Shown here: positions 39,284 to 46,260 of the stretch, piece after piece
How the letters are laid out: each line of letters begins with the position of its first letter
Position numbering within the stretch: position 1 is the first letter of the stretch
Origin: Teretinema sp942493045
GTDB lineage: Bacteria; Spirochaetota; Spirochaetia; Treponematales; Treponemataceae
Assembly (NCBI GenBank): GCA_942493045.1
Contig: OW818665.1
Span: 62,001-126,000 of the forward strand
Length of the DNA: 64,000 bases
Reading direction: 5' to 3'
Program-made: the position numbers and the translations under genes
The notes under the pieces: generated by a model
What the model saw: only the letters and a program-made list of their open reading frames with translations
Databases searched by the model: none
What the model was told of the DNA's origin: nothing

Positions 39284-40324
39284 ATGAAAAAAATCGTGGC
39301 AAAATTGGTGATTGCGGCGGGTCTGCTCAGTCTGGTTGTATTGACCGGCTGTTCCAACCTGAATCTGGATCAGGCTACCGCGGGGACGGAGAGCGCTGCA
39401 CGCGCTGTAGCGCCCTCCTGGCCGGTTGTAAAAAGCGGTGAAACTTCGGCTGAAGTTCGAGCCCTGCAGTATCTGCTGCGCTATCGGGGGTATTCGGTAA
39501 CGGCCGACAGCGTGTTTGGCGCCGGAACGCTGAGCGCGGTAAAGAGCTTTCAGAGTGCCAACGCTCTGGTTGCGGACGGTATCGTCGGCAGCGCTACCTG
39601 GACTAAGCTGATCGTGACCGTACGCAGCGGTAACAGCAATGAAGCCGTCAAAGCCGTTCAGCATCTGCTCAACAGCAAGTTCGGCAAGGCCTTGACCGTG
39701 GACGGCGCCTTTGGCGCGGGTACGGACGCGGCGGTAAAATCTTTTCAGAGTTCCAAGGGCCTGAGCGCCGACGGGATAGTCGGACCGCTTACCTGGCAGT
39801 TTTTGGTCGGCCGCGCCGTAACCGGTGATTTCTGGGACCAGCGCGTCGGTTCCTGGCTTTTTCCGGTAGCCGGGGCAATTTATGACATTAACTCCAATTC
39901 ACGTTATTTCGGCGCCAGCCGTGACGGCGGAGCTCGCGCTCACGCCGGTGTGGATATCATCCCCACCATCGGACCGGGTACCAGCGTGCGGGCAATGACC
40001 AGCGGTACGGTACTGGCCTACTATCTTTTCTATGCTGGAACCTATGCCCTGGAAGTAAAGAATGATGACGGGACTATCGCCCGCTATACAGAAATCACTT
40101 CGTCGCTGCGCGCCGGCTCGCGCGTCAGCCGGGGCCAGAACATCGGTACCATAATTCGAAATACCGCCGGCGGTTCCTATATGCTGCACCTGGAAGTGTA
40201 TATGGGCACATCCACCGGCGGCCTGACCAATACTTCGAACAGCACTTACAAATACGTGCCGTATAAAAATTATCAGCGGCGGTCGGATTTGCTTAACCCG
40301 ATGGGCGTAATCAAACTACGCTAA
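39284..40324 (+). CDS. Lipoprotein with two peptidoglycan-binding repeats and a degenerate M23 domain
   Basis: The 346-residue protein starts at the ATG with a GGAGGAGGAAG site. The signal peptide ends in VVLTGC (Cys23 region). Two PG_binding_1 repeats follow at about 50-110 and 113-175 (VRALQYLLRYRGYS...FGAGTLSAVKSFQ and VKAVQHLLNSKFG...FGAGTDAAVKSFQ). The C-terminal ~140 residues are M23-like. The zinc ligands are present (His220 and Asp224 in HAGVD, His302 in LHLEVY). The two catalytic histidines of LytM-type enzymes appear replaced, by Thr269 (ARYTEI for YxHL) and Met300 (MLH for HxH). It may bind murein or activate amidases rather than cut peptidoglycan. Confidence 0.85.
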   Translation: MKKIVAKLVIAAGLLSLVVLTGCSNLNLDQATAGTESAARAVAPSWPVVKSGETSAEVRALQYLLRYRGYSVTADSVFGAGTLSAVKSFQSANALVADGIVGSATWTKLIVTVRSGNSNEAVKAVQHLLNSKFGKALTVDGAFGAGTDAAVKSFQSSKGLSADGIVGPLTWQFLVGRAVTGDFWDQRVGSWLFPVAGAIYDINSNSRYFGASRDGGARAHAGVDIIPTIGPGTSVRAMTSGTVLAYYLFYAGTYALEVKNDDGTIARYTEITSSLRAGSRVSRGQNIGTIIRNTAGGSYMLHLEVYMGTSTGGLTNTSNSTYKYVPYKNYQRRSDLLNPMGVIKLR

Positions 40325-40342
40325 CCTGACTGCAAAACAAAA

Positions 40343-40372
40343 AAAACCGCCGGACTGCTCCGGCGGTTTTTT
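40343..40372. terminator. bidirectional terminator
   Basis: AAAACCGCCGGA (40343-40354) pairs with TCCGGCGGTTTT (40359-40370), with A/T runs on both sides. It separates the M23-like gene from the convergent substrate-binding gene. Confidence 0.9.
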
Positions 40373-40402
40373 GTTTTTCAACAGAGTTGATGCGTTTCAG
40401 TC

Positions 40403-41236
40403 TTAGTATTCAACCAGCTCGTTGGCTTCCGCCACGAAGGCGTCAATCTGATTGGCGGCAATCAGGCGGGCGACGGTCTTGTTAATGGCTTCGAGCAGGG
40501 CGGCTTCGCCCTTCTTGACGGCGATGGCGGAACCGCCGTCATCGTCGCTGAAGCTGTACTCGGCGAGCATCAGGTCGGCGTTGGCTCCGAGGTAGGCGGT
40601 CGCAACCGGCTTCTCCACGACAACAGCTTCGATCTTGGAGTTCTTGAGTTCCATGATCAGATCGGGCAGCTTGCCGAGTTCTTTAACCTGGGCGTGCGGG
40701 GCTTCGGCGGCGTCTCCGGTCATACCCTTGATTTCGGTCTTGGCGAGTCCGGCCTGGATGGCTCCGCGCTGGGCGCCGATCATGGCGTCTTTCAGGCTTT
40801 CGGCGCTGGCGGCGTATTTGGCGGCGTCAGCCTTGCGGATCAGCACGCCGTGTTCGGCAAAGTAATAGACCGCGGAGAAATCGACATTCTGCTTGCGCTC
40901 TTCGGTCGGTGTCATGCCGGCGACGACGATGTCGATATTACCGGAGGCCAAAGCGGCCAGCAGACCGTCAAAGTCCATGTCCTTGATCTCCAGCTCGACG
41001 CCGAGATCCTTGGCGACTTCACGGGCCAGAGCCACATCAAAGCCGACGATGGTGTCTTTACCATCAATCTGGACGTGGAACTCATAGGGGGGATAATCCG
41101 CCGATGTACCGAGGATCAGCTTTCCGGCCTTGCGGATTGCTTCCAGGCGACCGTCAGCGGCCTTGGGCGCGCAGGAACCAAATGTGAAAACCATGGCCAG
41201 CGCTGCGGCAAAAACCGCTACTATTGTCTTTTTCAT
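40403..41236 (-). CDS. Polar amino-acid ABC transporter substrate-binding lipoprotein
   Basis: The 277-residue periplasmic-binding protein has a signal peptide with a relaxed lipobox (FTFGSC, Cys22). The family core is present: GTSADYPPYEF, IVGFDVALAREVAKDLGV, DGLLAALASGNIDIVVAGMTPTEER, and VDFSAVYY. It probably binds a polar amino acid. It has no transporter genes beside it and is the likely partner of the GlnPQ-type system encoded 8 kb away across gltBD. A GGAGG site precedes the ATG, and a TATACT lies upstream. Confidence 0.92.
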   Translation of the reverse strand: MKKTIVAVFAAALAMVFTFGSCAPKAADGRLEAIRKAGKLILGTSADYPPYEFHVQIDGKDTIVGFDVALAREVAKDLGVELEIKDMDFDGLLAALASGNIDIVVAGMTPTEERKQNVDFSAVYYFAEHGVLIRKADAAKYAASAESLKDAMIGAQRGAIQAGLAKTEIKGMTGDAAEAPHAQVKELGKLPDLIMELKNSKIEAVVVEKPVATAYLGANADLMLAEYSFSDDDGGSAIAVKKGEAALLEAINKTVARLIAANQIDAFVAEANELVEY

Positions 41237-41335
41237 TTTTTAACCTCCAGTTATGTCATGAAAAACTGTAGGAGCAGTATAACAGATATTGAGGACCTAG
41301 CGCCAGATAGTGTATGGTGTACAGGCGGGAGCGGC

Positions 41336-42010
41336 ATGATGATAGAAACGGAAAATTTTAAGGGTTCCAGGGCGGCGGCGGTTGTTGAAGAAACCGACCT
41401 GGTTTATCAGAGTCTGGAATCCGCCCAGGCGCACTGGAAGTCCGTAACTCCCTATCATTGTCCGGAGGGGTGCGGCAGTTGCTGTATCGACTTTGAGCCG
41501 GATATTCTGGAATGCGAAGCCCTGTATCTCGCCGCCTGGCTTCTGCATCATCACCCCCTGAAAGCCGAGGCGCTAGCCTCCGCGCTGTATGTTTCTCCCC
41601 GGCCGGATGTTCAGCGGGGCTGTCAGTTTTATGACCCGGTCAGCAGTTGGCACTGTACGGTATACGGCGGCCGGCCGCTGGTGTGCCGCCTTTTCGGCTA
41701 TACCGGAGACCGGGGCAAGGACGGTCTGATCCGCTGGAAACCCTGCAAATTTCTACCGCTGCAAAGCGCGGGCGGCACGCTGCTCAGGCGTTCCCAGTAT
41801 TCAAACGATGAGCTGCTGTTATTAATCGGGGCATTGCCTCCGGCGATGTGCGATATCACCGCCCAGCTGAGTGCCATTGATCCCGGCGGGGAGGGCCAGC
41901 GCCTGCCGATCAGCGCCGCCCTTCCGCGTTCAATTCATAAAATCCGCATGCTGCAACAATATTCCTGGGAGCCGCCCGAACCGAACGCTCCCGCGCCCCA
42001 GGCTAGTTAG
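41336..42010 (+). CDS. YkgJ-family Cys-cluster protein
   Basis: The 224-residue protein has the YkgJ-type cluster CPEGCGSCCIDF, then CQFYD, WHCTVYGGRPLVCRLFGY and WKPCKF, a pattern thought to bind zinc or iron. The biochemical role is unknown. The start is one of two adjacent ATGs (41336 or 41339) behind CGGGAG. The much longer open frame upstream on this strand runs antisense through the substrate-binding gene and is rejected. It is followed by three 23-24 bp repeats and a uracil permease gene. Confidence 0.85.
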   Translation: MMIETENFKGSRAAAVVEETDLVYQSLESAQAHWKSVTPYHCPEGCGSCCIDFEPDILECEALYLAAWLLHHHPLKAEALASALYVSPRPDVQRGCQFYDPVSSWHCTVYGGRPLVCRLFGYTGDRGKDGLIRWKPCKFLPLQSAGGTLLRRSQYSNDELLLLIGALPPAMCDITAQLSAIDPGGEGQRLPISAALPRSIHKIRMLQQYSWEPPEPNAPAPQAS

Positions 42011-42075
42011 CGTCGAAGCCGGCGGCCGGTTAGCGCCGAAGCCCTGTGACCGGTTAGCGCCGAAGCCCGTCGGAA
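42006..42075. repeat. three imperfect 23-24 bp tandem repeats
   Basis: Copies of GTTAGCGYCGAAGCC followed by a variable tail begin at 42006, 42029 and 42053. The first overlaps the stop codon of the YkgJ-type gene. They fill the gap before the uracil permease promoter, and no function is evident. Confidence 0.65.
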
Positions 42076-42155
42076 AGAAAAACCCCGCGGCGGGTATCCG
42101 AAAAAACTTGCGGACTGCCCGTCTTCCGTGGTATCCTCACCGGCGGAGGATTTCA

Positions 42156-43448
42156 ATGTCACATAAACCGATTGGTGTTAATGAACGGCCACCGCTTGGC
42201 CGCTGGATTCCCTTAAGCTTCCAGCATGTTTTCGCGATGTTCGGCGCAACCGTACTGGTGCCCATGCTTACCGGACTCAGTCCCGCTACCGCCCTGTTTA
42301 CAGCCGGTACCGGAACCTTACTGTACATCCTGATTACCGGCGCAAAGGTGCCCGCTTTTCTGGGATCCTCCTTCGCCTTCATACCGGCCCTGATCTCGAT
42401 CTCCGCGGCCTACGGTATGCCCTACGCTCTCGGCGGCGCCTTCGTAGCCGGTATGTTCTACCTGGTAGTCGCCGGCATTATCAAGCTGACCGGTACCGGT
42501 TGGCTTGACCGGGTTCTTCCGCCGGTGGTTATCGGTTCGGTAATTATCGTTATCGGACTTAACCTCGCGCCGGTGGCCATGAATATGGCCATGTACGCCA
42601 ATCCCGGCGATCCGTCCACCTACTCGTTGGTGCATCTTTCTATCGCCGCCGTTACCCTGGTTGTGGCCATTATCGCCACTATCTTTTTTAAGGGTTTTTT
42701 CAATGTCATACCGATACTGATCGGTCTGGTTACCGGCTATGTATTCACCCTGGTGATGGGCGCCTTTGTCCCGGCTTACGCCATTATCGACTTCAGTAAG
42801 GTCACCGCGGCCGCTTGGTTCAGCTTTCCGGTTTTCCAGATGCCCTCCTTCAACTTTATGGCCTCGCTTACCTTTGTAATCGTCTCTCTGGCCACCATCT
42901 GCGAGCATCTCGGCGACGTTATGGTCACCAGCCGGGTAGTCGGTATCGATTTTTACAAGAAGCCCGGTTTGCACCGCACCCTGGCCGGTGACGGTCTGGC
43001 GACAGCCTGGGCTGCCCTGTGGGGCGGACCGCCCAATACCACCTACGGCGAGAATATCGGCGTAATGGCCATTACCAGGGTCTATTCAGTCTGGGTTATC
43101 GGCGGAGCGGCGGTGGTGGCGGTAATCCTTTCCTTCATCACCAAAGTCGGCGCCATCATTCAGACCATTCCCACCCCGGTAATGGGTGGAATTTCGATGC
43201 TGCTGTTCGGAATCATCGCGTCCAGCGGTCTGCGCACCATCGTGGAAAGCGGAGTCGACTTTAAGTGCAAGCGCAACCTGACCATCACCTCCGTGATTCT
43301 GGTTATCGGTATCGGCGGCGGCAAGCTGATTTTTGACGTCAGCGGCGGAGTACAGTTCCAGCTGGCCGGCGTAGCCCTGGCGACTGTGGTCGGCATTGTG
43401 CTGAATCTGGTGCTACCCAAAACTATTGATACTGTTAAAGAAGACTGA
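42156..43448 (+). CDS. uraA: Uracil/xanthine permease family transporter (NCS2, UraA-like)
   Basis: The 430-residue membrane transporter has about 14 hydrophobic segments. UraA landmarks are present: QHVFAMFGATVLVP near the N-terminus, the conserved Glu in ATICEHLGD, and GGPPNTTYGENIGV with the essential Glu. VMGGISMLLFGIIASSGLRT follows. Import of uracil with protons is the expected role. The ATG at 42156 has a GGAGGA site. The frame open from 41871 crosses the preceding gene and is rejected. A terminator follows. Confidence 0.94.
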   Translation: MSHKPIGVNERPPLGRWIPLSFQHVFAMFGATVLVPMLTGLSPATALFTAGTGTLLYILITGAKVPAFLGSSFAFIPALISISAAYGMPYALGGAFVAGMFYLVVAGIIKLTGTGWLDRVLPPVVIGSVIIVIGLNLAPVAMNMAMYANPGDPSTYSLVHLSIAAVTLVVAIIATIFFKGFFNVIPILIGLVTGYVFTLVMGAFVPAYAIIDFSKVTAAAWFSFPVFQMPSFNFMASLTFVIVSLATICEHLGDVMVTSRVVGIDFYKKPGLHRTLAGDGLATAWAALWGGPPNTTYGENIGVMAITRVYSVWVIGGAAVVAVILSFITKVGAIIQTIPTPVMGGISMLLFGIIASSGLRTIVESGVDFKCKRNLTITSVILVIGIGGGKLIFDVSGGVQFQLAGVALATVVGIVLNLVLPKTIDTVKED

Positions 43449-43457
43449 TGCAGTTGG

Positions 43458-43502
43458 AGGCCTCGCTGATAGAAAACTGTCTGCGAGGCCTTCTGTTTTT
43501 TA
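43458..43502 (+). terminator. intrinsic terminator of the uracil permease gene
   Basis: AGGCCTCGC (43458-43466) pairs with GCGAGGCCT (43483-43491), followed by CTG and a T-run to 43502. Confidence 0.85.
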
Positions 43503-43528
43503 AAATCTGATAAAAGAGTTACCAACCC

Positions 43529-45046
43529 ATGCGATATCCCCGCCTTTCCCGCCGCACCCTGTTTGCCGGCGCGCTGTTCACGGTCCTGCTGTTTGCCACT
43601 GCTCTGTTGTTTTTTTTCGGACGGACCACGGTGCGTCTGGAGGGTAACGGACTGTCAGAGGAGGTCCGTAATTCCCTGAGTACGGTGCTATTCGGTTCGA
43701 AAAGAAACGGCGGTTCCGCCTTCAGAGAAGCCGACCGCGCCGCTTCCGTAACGGTGAGTGTGAACAGTTTTCATTTCGGTTCGCGGGAAGCAAATTTAAC
43801 CATGTATTCGGAGAGCGGCGCGCCGCTGCCGGCATTTTTTGTGCTGCGGCGCGTTCATTATGTACCAGCTGTCGGTCCGACAAGCGAGAAAACTGATATC
43901 TCGCTGGAAGAGTGCGCCCTTCCCGGCCTGGAAATTGTGAGGCTCTCTGAACTTGCCGAAGGATCTCTGGCTATGACGGTGGGCGGTTTGACCGTGGCGG
44001 ATGAGGATTACCCATTGGTCATAGAATCGATCGCTGTGGTGGTACAGACCCGCGAGGGATCTGCCGCCGAGAAAGCTTTCGCGGAAACCTGCCGTCAGCT
44101 ACAGGCTCTCGAGGACGCACTTCCCGCTGATCCTGCTATTCTGTGGGTAGCGGCGGTCGGCGACATCATGCTCGCGCGCGGAGCAGCCGAAAGACTGGCT
44201 AGCGGCGGGGCAGCGGAGGTGTTTTCCGGAGTGCAAGACATTTTAAAAGAAGCGGATTTGACGGTGGGGAATTTGGAAGGGGCGATCAGCCGCCGGGGAA
44301 CGGCCGCCAAAAAATCCTATACCTTCCGGTACGCGCCGTCTGTAGCCGCCGATCTGTCTCTCGCCGGCTTTGACGCCCTGCTGCTAGCCAATAATCATGC
44401 TTTCGACTGGGGCAGGGAAGCTTTCGAGGATACCCTTACCAATCTGAAAGCAGCCGGAATCGCGCCTTTGGGCGGCGGCCTCAACAGCTCCTCGGCGGCC
44501 GAACCCTTTCATCTAGTCACCGCTGCCGGTACCGTGCGTTCCTGGGGGCTGGCTTCCTATCCACGGGAGAAAAACGGCTGGGACAGCTCCCTCGCCGCCG
44601 CCTCAGTCGAGCAAAGCGGGATCCTGCGCGCGGCGGACGGTGGAAATCTGGCAATCGTGTCCGGTTTCAGCTCGGACGTTTTAGACTTAGTCTTTTTTCA
44701 CGGCGGGGAAGAGTGGTCCACCCGGCCCGATCCGGAAACCCGCTCGCTCTATTACAGTATGATAGACGCCGGCGCTGACGCGGTGTTCGGCTCGCACCCC
44801 CATGTAGTGCAGGGTTTTGAAATGTATAAGGGCAAACCGGTATTCTGGTCTCTCGGCAATTTTCTGTTTCCCGGTATGGATGGCACTCCGGGCGGCGAAG
44901 AGGGTTTGCTGACGCGCTGCGGTTTTCTAATGGAACGGCTGCTGTATCTGCAGCCGAAAGCGCTGACCGTTAAGGGAACCCGCGTGCAGGCGGCGCCGGA
45001 GAGCGCTCTGAAAACTTTTTATTCGCGCTCCCGGGCGCTGCAATAG
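43529..45046 (+). CDS. CapA/PgsA-family metallophosphoesterase-like protein, membrane-anchored
   Basis: The 505-residue protein has an N-terminal anchor (TLFAGALFTVLLFATALLFFF), a ~170-residue N-domain of unknown type, and then a CapA domain from about 205. That domain has VGDIMLARG, NLEGAIS, LLLANNHAFDWG, FFHGGEEW, and GSHPHVVQGFE...SLGNFLF. CapA-type proteins act in poly-gamma-glutamate or polysaccharide assembly in some bacteria. No capsule genes are nearby, so the role here is open. The ribosome site is weak. Confidence 0.85.
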   Translation: MRYPRLSRRTLFAGALFTVLLFATALLFFFGRTTVRLEGNGLSEEVRNSLSTVLFGSKRNGGSAFREADRAASVTVSVNSFHFGSREANLTMYSESGAPLPAFFVLRRVHYVPAVGPTSEKTDISLEECALPGLEIVRLSELAEGSLAMTVGGLTVADEDYPLVIESIAVVVQTREGSAAEKAFAETCRQLQALEDALPADPAILWVAAVGDIMLARGAAERLASGGAAEVFSGVQDILKEADLTVGNLEGAISRRGTAAKKSYTFRYAPSVAADLSLAGFDALLLANNHAFDWGREAFEDTLTNLKAAGIAPLGGGLNSSSAAEPFHLVTAAGTVRSWGLASYPREKNGWDSSLAAASVEQSGILRAADGGNLAIVSGFSSDVLDLVFFHGGEEWSTRPDPETRSLYYSMIDAGADAVFGSHPHVVQGFEMYKGKPVFWSLGNFLFPGMDGTPGGEEGLLTRCGFLMERLLYLQPKALTVKGTRVQAAPESALKTFYSRSRALQ

Positions 45047-45073
45047 GGGGGTACCATGCCGTCATTTTTTTTG

Positions 45074-45104
45074 TTAAGGCTCCCCTTAACTAGTGTGCTA
45101 TACT
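45074..45104 (+). promoter_or_regulatory. GH18 gene promoter with overlapping palindrome
   Basis: TATACT (45099-45104) is the -10. A 16-bp palindrome TTAAGG-CTCC-CCTTAA (45074-45089) covers the -35 position. Confidence 0.4.
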
Positions 45105-45144
45105 GCTAATAATCAACCTGACCAGCATCTTGAGAGGTATCCAC

Positions 45145-46128
45145 ATGAAATCAATACAGGCCCTGTTTTGCCGTTGTACTATAATAGTCCTTATTTCTTT
45201 TTTACCGCAGGTATTACCTGCCTCACCGGCGGCCGCTGCTGAAAGGATTACATTCCGGGAAGTCTGGGCTTACCTGATGGCCGGGGAAGAGCAGTTTTTT
45301 TCCAATACCCTGCCGGTGTCGGATATCGGTTATTTCGGCGCGGGCTTGAACAGCTTCGGCAAGCTTGTCGGAGTGCCGAAACCGGAGCGGCTGACAGGCT
45401 ATGGCGGTAGAGTCCATCTGGTGCTCGCCGAAACCGGTAATGCAGCCCTGACTCATTTTTCCCTGAATCCGGATTATCCGGTGCGTGCCGCCCTGATTCA
45501 GGATCTGGTTCTGGCCGCGACTCCTTTTGATGGCATACAGATCGATTTTGAGGCCATTTCCGCCCGGGACCGCGATAACTTTCTCTCTTTTCTGCAGGAA
45601 ATAAAGCAACGCATTCCCGGCAAAATTTTGAGCGTGGCCTTACCGGCCCGGCGGCGTACCGTGGATGACGCTTACGATTATGCGCGGGTCGCGGCTATAG
45701 CCGACCGGGTTATTGTAATGGCCTATGACGAGCATTGGAGCGGGGGTATTCCGGGTTCAATTGCCTCCTTGGACTGGTGTAAAGAAGTTTCCCGCTATGC
45801 CCTCTCCACTATCGGCACTTCAAAACTGGTGATGGGTCTGCCGTTTTACGGACGGGCCTGGGCGGAAACCAATCTGTCTAAAGCCTATAAGCACTCTACG
45901 CTTTCTACACTGATCGCTGAAAAGGCGATTTCCCGGATTGAACGCCGCCTGGAGATTCCTTATTTCGAGTACGAACAGACTGTGCGGGTGCAGGTTTATT
46001 TCGAGGATCGTTATTCGTTAGTTGCCAGACTGTGGCTTTACCGCAACGCCGCGGTTCAGAATGTTTCATTTTGGCGGCTCGGACAGGAAGATCCGACGAT
46101 CTGGCAACAGTTGACGGTACTTCCATAA
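45145..46128 (+). CDS. Secreted glycoside hydrolase family 18 protein
   Basis: The 327-residue protein has a signal peptide (hydrophobic to about residue 25, then ASPAAAAER). The GH18 catalytic motif is intact (FDGIQIDFEAIS, DxxDxDxE type), and VIVMAYDEHWSGG and KLVMGLPFYGRAW are also family features. This set resembles spore-lytic or cell-wall N-acetylglucosaminidases such as YaaH more than large chitinases. It probably acts in the periplasm on peptidoglycan or chito-oligomers. GAGAGGT precedes the ATG at 45145. Confidence 0.88.
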   Translation: MKSIQALFCRCTIIVLISFLPQVLPASPAAAAERITFREVWAYLMAGEEQFFSNTLPVSDIGYFGAGLNSFGKLVGVPKPERLTGYGGRVHLVLAETGNAALTHFSLNPDYPVRAALIQDLVLAATPFDGIQIDFEAISARDRDNFLSFLQEIKQRIPGKILSVALPARRRTVDDAYDYARVAAIADRVIVMAYDEHWSGGIPGSIASLDWCKEVSRYALSTIGTSKLVMGLPFYGRAWAETNLSKAYKHSTLSTLIAEKAISRIERRLEIPYFEYEQTVRVQVYFEDRYSLVARLWLYRNAAVQNVSFWRLGQEDPTIWQQLTVLP

Positions 46129-46162
46129 AAAAGAAAAAAAATGCGGTAAGCCCCTTATATTC

Positions 46163-46191
46163 TTGCATTAATTACTGTATTTTAGTATAAA
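46163..46191 (+). promoter_or_regulatory. promoter of glutamine synthetase III
   Basis: TTGCAT (46163-46168), 17 bp, TATAAA (46186-46191). The predicted start near 46198 lies inside the palindrome at 46193-46208. Confidence 0.7.
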
Positions 46192-46192
46192 T

Positions 46193-46208
46193 ATACAAAG
46201 CTTTGTAT
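46193..46208. promoter_or_regulatory. 16-bp perfect palindrome over the glnA start site
   Basis: ATACAAAGCTTTGTAT is exactly self-complementary and directly follows the -10. This is the position expected for a repressor of glutamine synthetase. It does not match the GlnR consensus TGTNAN7TNACA. Confidence 0.65.
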
Positions 46209-46260
46209 GCAACGGGGCATGCAGGCTACTCCGGTACTCCGGAAAACAGGAGGTAGAGGT

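Noticed and set aside
40694..41335. N-terminal extension of the YkgJ-type protein
   Set aside because: It is antisense to the substrate-binding protein gene, whose signal peptide and motifs are clear.
41871..42155. N-terminal extension of the uracil permease
   Set aside because: It overlaps the YkgJ-type gene and the tandem repeats. A good ribosome site and the family N-terminus are at 42156.
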